The notes beneath the pieces were generated by a model, which was not told where the DNA came from, did no database searches, and saw only the letters and a list, made by a program, of their open reading frames with translations. The position numbers and the translations under genes were made by a program. A stretch of 64,000 bases of DNA from Varroa destructor. Taxonomy: Eukaryota; Arthropoda; Arachnida; Mesostigmata; Varroidae. Position 1 is the stretch's first letter; every line of letters starts with the position of its first letter. Below are positions 1 through 11,400 of the stretch, piece after piece. The stretch covers positions 11,554,248-11,618,247 of the forward strand of contig NW_019211454.1 of assembly GCF_002443255.2 (NCBI RefSeq), read 5' to 3'.

Positions 1-2660
1 AACCAACGTCCCACATCTAGACTTAGGACGAGTTAGTTACAACTTATGCAAGATATTCTTAGGTCGTTTTCGTTAGGTAGCATTTCACTCGAGAGGCTGT
101 ACTTGTGCTGCCCATAATAGAAGGAGCCAGTGAGAACTATTTGTATTTCAGCGCATCAACACGTCTTTATTCGGTGGTTTTGGGAAAGCGTCATTTTATC
201 TTAGAATGGTTGCGGGCCTTGTGCGCGATAATTTCTAAATTGTTCCGTAACTGATCTAATTTATTCGATTAACTTGTTTATTAAATAATCGAGCGTGATC
301 TGGCATTTGTAGTTATACAGTATTTCAACTCCACGTAATTTTTGTGGAACTTCTTCGTAATAATAGTAACAACTGCGTCTATAGGTTTACAAATAGAAGA
401 CCATATGGCACTAAAGCGAAAGATTTTCTTATTCCAAGTCATTGTGACGTATAGAATCTGCACTGTTGGAATATTTTCAGAAGGAAACTTACATTTTTAC
501 TAGCACTTTTGGCTACTTTTTTTTAAAACTGCTGGATAGCTAGCTTGTCGAAATCACTTCTTCCGTATAACATCAAAGACTTGCGCCCACTAGCAGGTCT
601 TGCAGAGTGCGTCTGAGCCAGCCAGGATCTTTGCGGCCCGCCTAGCTTACCTAAGCAGTATTAGCTCATGCAGCTAGGAAGCTACCGTCATCCGTTACTA
701 CAATAGCCAACACTCATCAGGGATTATCAGCAGTCATCATGTAAGATTCATTTTCGTAAGTACCGTATGATGACTAACATAGTACGCGTTTAGTTCGCTC
801 ATATAATTATGGAATACATCATTAATAGAAATAGAAGTATCGATGAACTGCAATCGTTTATTTCAGTTAAAATTGCTTTCCGCTCTACGTGCGGCGTCAA
901 AAAGTTGTTGCATTTATCACCGCCATAACTGATATCGAGTTCGTATGGAGATTGTCAGCACAAAGATGTACCCATTTACATTGACATGCGATAATTATGC
1001 CTTCGACGAAAATAGCAACCTTCGGGCGATTATGGGATGGCTGTTGGGTCGTACCTTCTAACATCGTGGCTGATCACGCCATCTACCGCCGCCGCCGTTA
1101 TTCCGACCTAAATATAGATGCTCGTCACTTTTTTGGAACCCAACTACCTGAAACGCTCTAGGTCTTTGGCAGAGCAGAGATAAGGATTCTCTTACCTAGT
1201 CTCGAGCCCATACTCGGTCTCTTCCATATTCGTATTGAGTTTCATCTTGTGCTAATAAAATAACATAAATGCATATTATTAGATAAAAAGCGCGAAAGAA
1301 CATGTTTATTTATCGTTCTCTGCGTTTTATGTAAAAAAAAAAAAACAAGAAATACGCTGACTAAAGGAACTTTGGTTTAGCAGCTTTTTCTATAATGCTT
1401 GTAACCTGACAGAAGTATCCATGTAAACTTCGGTGCACGATATTCAGTCTTAGCATTTACAGAGAACACTCATTCTAGGCACTTACTTAGGTCTTGAATG
1501 CCATGTTTAGTAAGAAAGTTACATTTTGAGCAAAACGTTTAGTCTAAAAAATTACACGTGACTACTGATGGGTCTTTCGTATTTCATTTATAGTATGTAG
1601 TTAGATCGAATTGCACAAATCGTTTAGCTGGCAATTTTTAAGTATAGTGAGGTAGCGACCCAAAAAATATGGGTTCCAATATTTTGATGATTTGGCCGAT
1701 CCGAACCCGAATTTTTCCTACAGAGACGCTCACTGAGCTACGAAATACTATTAAGTTAAGCTGGCTTTACGTATTCCACGTATGGGTAAACCAAATGTTG
1801 CGAGCTTTATGTCCGGCACCGCCGTCAGACCTACCATCACACGGGTGTTTTCCACCATTAGACAAACCGTGTCTACGCCTGGATTCGATCTTAGACCATC
1901 ACGTATCTCCAACATTAACAGGCAAATACGTCACGCACTAGACCATCACGGGGACGTCCTACGTTTACTAAAGAAACAGACATGGAAAGGTCATGGTCGT
2001 ACTCGTAAGTCAGTTAACTGGCTGGGAAAGGAACGCGTCGAAAGCGACCGTGTTAAACCAAGACTTGCGCGTTACTTTAAGATTCAGTACTAATTTACTA
2101 ATCAGTCCGAAGCAAGCAAAGCTTTCCAATACTTTTAGTGGAGATATAGCGTTGTTAAATGGGAGAGAGAAAACCAACTTGAAAATGTAAGCTCTGGACA
2201 AGTTCGTCGTTCTCGTATACCAGCTGTTAACAGCTGCCCTGCTACGGATAGCCAAAAAAAAGGGTTTTGAAGAAAGTATAATTAGATTGCTTGAATAGAG
2301 CTATGTAAATGAGATGAAATCAAATAAATCTAGAAATTTTGAAAACTAATGGAGGAACATAGTAGAGATACATCAAGAATGAGCTACTCTTTTTTGCCGT
2401 TTCATGTCATTTGATTGAAATGCCCTTAAGAAGCCTCTCAAAGCGACAAGCTGTTTAACTAGTAAACGTTATTTCGTAAAGGTTCTACTGGATAAATATC
2501 AATCAATCGATGCTTACATTAAACAGTTGTTTTCCCAATCTCTTCCATTATTTTGTTTACGCTCCGCATCTTTTTTAGCATCAACTCATGTTCATAAATG
2601 ATAAAAATCGTACGGTACGGCTTACAGTAGCTTTCGCCTCTTGTCACACGGGTATCTATG
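1..2660. other. AT-rich stretch, no supported gene
   Basis: Nothing recognisable. A run of 13 A lies at 1333-1345 and a perfect 16-bp palindrome at 2221-2236 (CAGCTGTTAACAGCTG); about one palindrome of that size is expected by chance in 64 kb. The only stretch that looks protein-like by composition is the ATG frame 1782-2093 (103 codons, basic, many Arg, Lys and His). It is locally richer in G+C than its flanks, but I recognise no domain and its length is within chance. Confidence 0.6.
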
Positions 2661-2681
2661 TATATATATATATATATATAT
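2661..2681. repeat. (TA)10 microsatellite
   Basis: Uninterrupted alternating T and A over 21 bases, flanked by GTATCTATG and GCATTATG. It is self-complementary and so prone to cruciform formation and slippage. Confidence 0.95.
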
Positions 2682-3099
2682 GCATTATGTATACTCGTAT
2701 ATTCTTATTGGCTTTATATTATGACAAAATTAAGCTTCACAAGAGACTGATTCCTTGAGTCGGTGGGCCGCTTCGTTATCGATTTCTTGATAGGTGGAGC
2801 TTTTTCTTTCGCGCGCGAATTCAAGAAGATATAAAGCTTATATATTATGAGAGAGTGATTTACAGGATTGAAGACCAAATCATTTTCACTTATTTGAAGA
2901 GCTAACTCATATCAAATCTGCTTTCATATCTGGCAGCACAATGTATTGTTTTCGTCTGACAGTGTTATTTCACTAATTCAGCATAAATTCGGTGCACCTA
3001 GTGCGTCAGCAGGCATAGCGATTTACGTCTACGTCTAATATATATACGGCATTAGACAATTTCATATGTATTTAGTTTTTTTTCGCTATTTTCTACAAA

Positions 3100-3127
3100 C
3101 AGGGTAAGGAAAAAGTCTCTTACCCTG
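3100..3127. repeat. 9-bp perfect hairpin
   Basis: The arms CAGGGTAAG (3100-3108) and CTTACCCTG (3119-3127) are exact reverse complements around a 10-nt loop, and a G-T pair could extend the stem inward. One or two stems of this size are expected by chance in the window, so biological meaning is doubtful. Confidence 0.5.
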
Positions 3128-4690
3128 ACGGTTTGCGAATTTTTACTTTGTTTTTTAATAACTCTCATTGTCAGTTCATGCTACTCTCGTACTACTTCCA
3201 TAAATGTAAAACGGAACTCTTATACTAGCGGGAAACGTTTGCCATCTAGACCTAATTATGTTTATCTTTTTTGCCTAGCAGAAGCGGTTACTTTTACAAA
3301 CAGGAAACTGCATAAAAACATTAAAAATAACGTCAATGCGTTTGCACTAGTTGTTGCTTTTGACAGTTGTGAAAGTCTCTGTCGACGAAATCTGGCACAA
3401 GGGATTTTACACACACGCTTGTAGAGAAAAGCAGGCTTTGTTTTGGTAAGTAAGTTCGCATTTAGTAGTAATCCAGACATCTCCGTATGCCTCCGTGTTA
3501 CACCTTCTGTAAAGAAAATAAATGTGATATTTCGTTTTTCGAATTATTTTATAAATAAAAATACATGAAAATTTACTTCTGTTTGTTATAAAGTGGAAAT
3601 TACCCTGACTTGATATAGTGCATCGTACTTTAATCCTTGGCATAAGTCATCTGTTAGTCGCTTTGGCAAAATTTTTTATCGAAGACAGAACCGACCCGAA
3701 TCTGGCATTTGATTAAACGTCCATCTTAAGACTAAGCTGGCAACGTATGTTCTCGGCAACTCAACATCGACATGTTATGAACCACCGTATCGTCTCTACA
3801 CAGTCGCTTGGAGCCTTTGTGAGCTCCACAATGGATTTCCCCGAAAGATCTAAAACGACATGGTGTACACTTAGAGAAATATTCTTCAGGGCCATTAACG
3901 TCACCCGTTTATTTTCAAGGTCATAAAAATTTCGCTCCACAGTAAAAAAAGAAAAGAAAAAGAAAATCTATATTTATCGTCAATAAGAGTTTCGTTAATT
4001 TTGGGCAAAAATGCTACAGTGGACCGCATCGTTGGAGCGCGACTCCGTACAATACGTTTCGTAGCTGTGGAATATCAATAGCTCCGTATACAGAGTGTTA
4101 ACTGCAAAAAGACAACCTACTCCAAATTTGCCAGAATACAATTTGTAACACTCGTCACTGGACTGAATGTGGACTGTAATAAATGAACGCCAATTTTTTA
4201 GTACATTTTATTTCATCCAAATTGTAGAAAGCTCGCCTGCGCATACATTTTTAATTTCAATAAATACTTTCCTGTGCCCCTAGATATCAACCTACAGACA
4301 GCATTTTCTGAATCAGTATGTTTTCATGTATGGATGTTTATTGTACACTATGTTGAATGCCTTATCTTAAACTGGACCATGATCAGATTTCTGGTTCATA
4401 AAATCTATAATTTTCGAAGCTGTTACTTGCTTCCATGTCACTGATGGAACTTGTAGGCTTTCTATATATTTGCTTCAAATTTTGTAAATGCTCTGAGTGG
4501 AAAAGATTTTCACCAGCTTTCGTGTTCGGCCTATCCACGATGACAATATTTTACGAGTCTTATATCTTTTGTGGTCTTGCCTTTCATTTCATATGCCACA
4601 TCTTACGAGACTTCCTCTCTCTGCCACCTCTAACTCTTATCCTTCCTTCGCCTTTGCGTTAACTAGAGGCTCAGGTACTTTGTTAGTGTA

Positions 4691-4752
4691 ATGGAATCCG
4701 GTGCGCCTCCAGCTTTATTTAGATCTCGACTGGCTTGCCTGATTCGAAAGTT
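4691..4752 (+). CDS. candidate first exon of a small spliced frame (speculative)
   Basis: An ATG at 4691 opens 20 codons and two extra bases, then runs into a donor-like GTAAGCG at 4753. The residues begin MESGAPPALFRSRL. The next strong acceptor is AAATTTTTCAG ending at 5191. Joined across that 439-nt gap the phase agrees and the frame continues 23 more codons to a TAG at 5262-5264, giving a 44-residue product of unknown family. A different frame of the downstream segment is also open, to 5302, so the phase agreement is not strong. It may well be chance. Confidence 0.1.
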
Positions 4753-5191
4753 GTAAGCGTATCCTGGTGGCAAAACTGCGTCGCAGGACAACATGTCGGA
4801 GCTAAAAATGTCTCCTATAGCTAGGCCGGTTTTTTCATTGGCACTGGTAACAATATCGAGCAGACCTGAAGTTTGAATTCGAAAAGTGCTTGGTTCCTTT
4901 CAGTGATAGTATTAGACTCATAATGCTGAGAAGTTATCGTTTGTTTTGCTATATAAATAATATCTCGTTGATTCCGTTAATAATAATTCAAAATATTTTT
5001 TTAGATAACTAATTATTGGTCGTTTTTGCTGTAAGTAATTGCAATATTGCTTTAGATTAGGGATTTCTCGGGTCTTAATAAAACATCTAGGTTCCATTGA
5101 TAAAAAGGGTATTCTCAAAGAAATTAAAATATCTAGAAACCAACGTAAGAGACAGTGGTAAAATCCAACCGGCAGAGGTGAAATTTTTCAG

Positions 5192-5264
5192 TCTCGTCAA
5201 ACATTTTCAAGCATTGGAAATGGATATCTGGGCTACGGCAAAGGCCACGGTTACAGCGGTTTAG
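5192..5264 (+). CDS. candidate last exon paired with 4691-4752 (speculative)
   Basis: It follows a consensus-like acceptor (GAAATTTTTCAG). In the phase set by the upstream segment it reads through residues such as LVKHFQALEMD to TAG at 5262-5264. In phase 0 the same segment instead reads 36 codons rich in Gly and Tyr to TAA at 5300-5302. Both being open shows how little weight one open frame of this size carries. No domain is recognised. Confidence 0.1.
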
Positions 5265-6646
5265 ATTCCGTTAACGCCAATACGCAATGGCTGTTTGACT
5301 AAAGCTACATTATGTATGCACAAGGCAGCATAATATTTCTGTTATCTGTCAATAAAGAGATCAGATCTCAGCTTAAAGAGAACAGTCAACCCCTTAATAA
5401 ATATATGTTTCCTGACTAGATAAGGATACACTCGTCCTTGCAGCCGAACCTACTGGCCTCTGTTGGTGGTCCCTGGTGGCCTTCTGCGATTTTTGACGAA
5501 CTCGACACATGACTACAGGCCGCAAGCATCTTTAATGATAGGAGCGCACAAGAACGCCTTCGCCCCCAGTGGTAACTTCAACGTTCTATATAAATAATAT
5601 AAATAAATCATAATCACTAAATCAATAGATCATCACCTATGAGATCATGGTAAAGAGGCGATTAGCCTGCTTCTGGCTTCCAAAGAATACTCGTCATCAG
5701 GAAGTTGCCGTTGTCCAAACAAATCAAAGCAAGTAAGGCTCTTTCTACCGCGACTCATTCTTTCCGTAGCCTTGGTCATGCGATACTTTTTTTTTTCTAC
5801 CCAGATATCTCTGGGGCACTGAGCCATATCTTTGTTGACTGTTTTGATAACAAATATATAGAGCTTTACTAAAGTGATCTCAGGTTACTAGAGACTAGAA
5901 AAAAGTATATAGCTCCAACGGTTTAATCCTGTGTACTAGGGCAAAGGTAGAAAATTTAGCGACTATCTAAAAATAAAGAAATGTTCGATGATAAGTAAAT
6001 GAGTTCCTTGGGTTCATGCAAATTGTTTAGTTAAAAAAAGTTTAAACATCTATATTTTTTTTTCGAAAAATCGTTGTTTTCATTATGTTTTTTCTTTAGT
6101 TGTAAAGGTGTGATGTATGTAATGAAAATAAATAAGATCATTTATAAAAGAAATTTTATAAACCAAGGAATAATAAATGGTTAAGTGAAGAACCCCCTGA
6201 AGCTTGCTCCGTGCTATAAATTATTGGTGAATATTATAACTGTGAAATCGAAAGGTTTCCAACTAATGCGCTTGTGGAATAATTTCATATTGACTTTATC
6301 TGGCGATCGCGAAAGCTTCAGCGGAAGTAAACCGGTGTGCCAATTTGTCCGCCCCGACCAAGTTGTCAGCCTTTCCTTAGGTGCTTATGGAAGCTACTCT
6401 AAAGATAGGATTGGCAAACAAGATGGAAAATTTGGTATTTTAAGTTAGACGAAATTTAGCCATTACTCTTGACAATGGCATCTCGGCAATCGATGTTTTT
6501 CTTTAGGTCGGTTAGGATAGCAGACCGGAAAATAGTGCTGGCCCTATCATGACTACGCCTAAGGCCTGGTTGAATCTTGTCTGCAAATAGCCCGTGAACT
6601 ACAACAGCTTTGTTGAAAGTTCGACGAACTAAAACCACTTCTGTCA

Positions 6647-6674
6647 CGTACGCTTCACTGCGTACGCTTCACTG
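6647..6674. repeat. exact 14-bp tandem duplication
   Basis: CGTACGCTTCACTG occurs twice, directly abutting (6647-6660 and 6661-6674), followed by a diverging CGCACGG. This looks like a recent replication-slippage duplication. No terminal repeats or inserted element are visible, so it is not read as a target-site duplication. Confidence 0.9.
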
Positions 6675-8358
6675 CGCACGGTAAGGTACGCTATACTGTT
6701 TAATAAACGTGATACTAACCGCTCAACTGGAATACTTTATTTGTTAGTCACCAACAAGAAAGACTCCACCTGGATATTATTGTTGCTTAACCCTATATAA
6801 TTAGCTCCCTAATTTAGCAGTGAGAATACCAGCAACTAAATAGGAACCATTGCTGACCAAGAGAAATCCTCTATTTCGTATTAAATCTGATTGTTGCCAT
6901 GATCTGGGTCCGAATGCAAGCAGTAACATACTCTCTCATCCAGTATAAAGCTAAGCAACAGGAAAGCCAATTAACAGGATGATAACTTTTCCCCTGTTCT
7001 GTTTTTTTCAGATATTTCGTATTAAGCTCCCCACCCCGTCAAATGTTTGAGGCAAACGGGTACGCCGATTTGTCAACCCTTCGGTCCCGATTAATCGGAA
7101 AGCACACGTACTAGAACCGAGTTCTGAAAAATTAGGTGAAGGTCAGCTATGGAAAAAAATTCTTAAATTTGAAAGAGGACCTAAGCGCACTTCGTCTAAC
7201 GGTGGAAGCCAGATCAAAGGTTCGAAACATACTACACATAGTGCGTAAATAGCTGAATCAGGCTACGATTTATTACATTTGCATGCAGTCGTGGCCAAGT
7301 ATAAATAAACTTTTACCAAGCGTATGTCACGTAAGCAACGATGGTGGCACGTTACGTTTCTATGTGCTCTGTTGTTTGCACCTATTCCCAAATTGCATTC
7401 ATTGGAGTTAATGGTCAACGATGGTCGCGATGCGTTTTAAGCCTGAATGTATTGACTATAGTCCTATGAATAGCTTCATTATATTCTTCACGCGCTGTAT
7501 GTTTTTATGTTTCGGCCACCGAGCGTAGTCATATGTAGTTTATGTATGTAATTTTATGCACTTATACATATATAAGTACATAAACCAAATCTTGTATATA
7601 CATATATGGGACAACTGATTTGCCTAACAAACAGCATCCTAAATATCCATATAGATAATTAGACCAACGTCTGCACTGTCGCTTTAGACAAGGAATATAA
7701 ATAGCTGGCCAGTACTTCTAAATCGTCTTCACTCCCATAGCTTTCGCTTTCTACCTCTTAAACTTTAAGAATCCATTTATAAAATCAATGTTTCTATATA
7801 TATATTATTATTTTTTATTATATTAATTTTTATATACATGTATATTATTAAGTAGTAATAATTATCAATTATCTGCATAGGCAAGTGTCCGGTGTCTGCG
7901 AGGAACGAACGAATGAATAGTAGTGACATATTCTAGACGCTCGCCGTATGCGGTATGTCCGATCATAGTGTTCCCGTTTGCATTAGCTTCACCATTTGTT
8001 GATGGTTATTATAAAGAATAGGGACAATTGTTTTTAAAATTAAAGGCTCACCCTTAACGCTCAAGCGGAACACGCTTTATAGCCAAGATGAGCTTTTCTA
8101 AATTCAGTCACACACATATATACTACTCTGTCAAAAATTAGGCCGAAAGCAAGATAACTAACATCAAGACCGCTCGGAAGACTTCACTATGATACCAGCT
8201 ATGCATCATGATTCGATTTTCAGCGATGACATGCCAGCATTACGTTATAGGCAAACGTCAGTTAATTTACAAATGCCACTTCCGCTATAACGATCGAAAA
8301 ATTATCGCTGCAGAGTGTTCGAAATTTGGAAAACTAGTGGCCCGTAAACGTCGTAACG

Positions 8359-8408
8359 TCTCGGTAACCTTATCTCGGTAACCGTCGCAAAACGGTTACC
8401 GAGATAAG
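8359..8408. repeat. 17-bp perfect hairpin with an extra direct copy of the arm core
   Basis: The arm at 8369-8385 (CTTATCTCGGTAACCGT) is the exact reverse complement of 8392-8408, separated by the 6-nt loop CGCAAA. The 11-mer TCTCGGTAACC inside the arm occurs once more just upstream at 8359-8369, in direct orientation and 14 bp earlier. The locus thus holds two direct copies and one inverted copy of the same 11-mer. No T-run follows on either strand, so it does not look like an intrinsic terminator. It could be a binding-site cluster, a hairpin RNA or a template-switch duplication. Confidence 0.9.
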
Positions 8409-11400
8409 CCGACCTAACACATACATAAACAGACGATTTTTATAGGTTTTACCTGTTACATGATTTCCTCCTTTGAAAGGCTGATATAAAAGTGCCATCG
8501 TCTCTATAAGGATTTGCAAGGGAAAGTACGCGCACAACTCTTCGAAAGATTAAGTTACAAAATATTTGTGTTTTATGTAATGTAGCAATTTTAGCGGCAA
8601 TATTCAATAAGTCATCTCCAGTCGTGGAGGGTCGAGCATAGGGAGCACTTCCTAACCTAGTTGCTTACCTAAGCTAAATGTAGTTGTTTGGAGGTAACCT
8701 GGAGACCAGAGAAGTTCACATTTTCTCTTAATTTAGACATAAATTGCTTTACGACGAAAACTAGTCGCGAAAATAATGCGATTCAACAAATGAACCCCTT
8801 ACGTAGTGACATATAAGGCGCTATAAACTTTGAAGGTAAATGTGCCAGTTTTGTAAATAAATGATAATATATGAACTAGGATGCCGATATTAGGTGGACA
8901 GCGTTCTATCTAAAGAGAAGATCGTCGGACCCACGATGACGAGTAAATCTGCTGTGTATATGGCCTGACTAGATCAAACTGGTTCAAAACGATCAAAATG
9001 GTACGAGGACTATGATTAACACGTTAAGTTTTTCTCAACGTTTCATTTTAAAATCGGCCTTCTATTTACTGTCAATGTCTAAATGAGTTCAAATGTTAAA
9101 TAATAATAACTATTCGATCAAGGTCTAATTTGACTGGTCGGAAGGCTTTAACACACGAAGGTTAGCAAAGGAACAAGTCACGAACAAGAAGTGCCCCTCT
9201 ATGTTTTGGACCAAATATGCAATTTCGCTACAAAATCTAGGACATTCTGTGGCCTTGCTTATCATTTAAAATCCGCACAGTCCACTTTTTTTAGAACAAG
9301 AATCTACTTGAAATTTAGAGTACTATTTAAGAACACCCTGTTGCTGGCATTAACCCTTGCAATAGTAATTTATCAATTTTTTTAAAGCATTCGATAGAGC
9401 TTGGGTACTCTGTAGTATATTTTTATATAGTAGGATATTTAAAAATGTTCGCATGTTCATCTACAACAACTTGTTTAATAGCAAATATAATTTACTTAAA
9501 GTAAACTACGCAGTGGATGCTGTACAACTGTTCTTGTGCGACCTGTACACTAGAGCAGATGCTATGGAAAGACAAGCGGTACTGTGACATCTTTTGCGCC
9601 AGGTATCGCAATACCTTCGGCATCTTAGTGGGTTTGTTTGAGCTCGTTCCATAACGGTGAATTAATGGCTAGCCGACGCTGTAAATGTTCAAGCAGCGAA
9701 AACGAAGGTCGCCTCTGTCAGATTAGGAACACCTAGACAACATTTCTCGAATTCTACGCACGGAAAAAACTGGTGCGGATATTTCGATTTAGTCGATTTT
9801 GTCTAACACAATGTATTTTTGTGTGCCAAGTTAATTCTGGGTTAAACCCAATCTGCAAGCAACTATTAACCTCATATGCTTCGTCACTATTTGTATATAT
9901 ACGAGCGATGTGATATACATATAAAAATAACTTTATGCTCTGGCCCTTCTTTTTGAGCCCACCACGTTATCTACGCACCTAGAAGTTACCGGTATATATA
10001 TTTAATATTATTTAACGGCGCTGATAGAAGGTATACGTTTTCGTGTTGAAAGGAGCCATAGACTTGAAAATGATGACACTTAGTGTTTAGGATTACCTTC
10101 TAAATTACTAACAAATGATATGGATGCATGTGAAAATGCCTATATGAGGCTAACACTGCAGCCTTTTAATACGCCTCGACCTTTCCCGTTGTAGCAAGTT
10201 TTCCTCAAGTTTAAGAATTTTTTTTGTCGTCACTGTCACTTCGCTATTTTTTCCACTGTCACCTAATTGCCTGTGTTGACCACATTTTCCTTTGCTGTCG
10301 CCTCCTCGTCCTTCATGCCTCTGGCCAGTGTTTGTTTCTACTAAAGACGTAGGCTATTTGTTCAGACGAGGTGCACGAAGCCGAAGTTGAACGGGCCAAA
10401 GATAGCTCATTCTATCATGCTATGTAAGCGGTACGCTTAGCCCCGCCATTCTGGTCTTGCTACGCATGTGACTTACATGATATGGGTAATAGCTATTCCT
10501 GAATAAGCAGAGAAAGCTGCGATCTCCGCGTCATAGGAACCCGTTACCGTGACATCAGCAACAGTTGACGTCCCGGTCCATTGTGAAGTTTCTTCGTTGT
10601 CGAATGCGAAGAACCAAGTATGGCATTGTAAGATAATGCGAGAGCATGGCTGGCCGGCCGTAGCTCCGCCTGTGTCGTTTCGAACGAAGATACGCCGAGG
10701 ACGACGCTTGGCGATTCACGAACAAAAAGAGGATGGCACATAGATAACATGGACTATGGTGTCGACTATGGCGACATATTATAAAGTCAGGAGAGAAAGA
10801 AAACGGCTGAGAGCTCGGGAGGACTGCGAGGCAAGAAGAAGGACAGACTGCAAACTGACGAAACTGAATGTCCTTGGCGTGTCCGAAACTATGCTGCAGT
10901 GCGTGTTTAATTGACTCGATGGTCCAGTCGAAACAAATAAAGGGAAGCTAAAGTGACTAACCGAAATAACGCGACTCCATCTTGCTATGGGTTGTTTTTT
11001 ATCTCATAGTTAGTCGTACACGTGTAATAAACAAACTTATTCTGCCTGCTCTTTTCGGCTCCGCCTTACATCAGGGACACTTTGATATACGTTTGCCCTT
11101 GTTCATTAAACTCCATCAAACTGCAACAGCGCGACACCCACACAAGAAAACGAAAGCAAATAACACGAACAGAATTTCATAAGCCGTCCATTTTCTTCAT
11201 AAAAGAAAAGGAGCAAAGACAAAGCGTCATTTTCAGCTCTAGTTCCGTTACAGCAACCGATTGATGTTTTGCTTTGTATGCTGTTGCCGATAAAAAAAGA
11301 AGTAGTTTCTTATAGAATGTTATAATATCGACTATGAAAGGGAGAGAGAATTAGAGTAAAACTGCTTAAAATCACTTCAGTAACTTGAAAATAAATCATA

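Larger units (their letters stand above)
2682..8350. other. AT-rich background, few features
   Basis: Apart from the entries at 3100, 4691-5264 and 6647, I see no supported gene. A strong acceptor-like tract (GTTCTGTTTTTTTCAG, ending 7011) is followed by a frame open to a TAG at 7112-7114, but I could not find an upstream partner in the right phase. A very A+T-rich island with ATT and TTA runs lies at about 7795-7870. Confidence 0.6.

Noticed and set aside
1782..2093. ATG frame of 103 codons, basic, in a G+C-richer patch
   Set aside because: No recognisable domain, length within chance, and a competing donor-like GTAAGTC sits inside it; not enough to call a gene.
2221..2236. Perfect 16-bp palindrome
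   Set aside because: About one such palindrome is expected by chance in 64 kb (46311-46326 is another); nothing nearby suggests a binding site.
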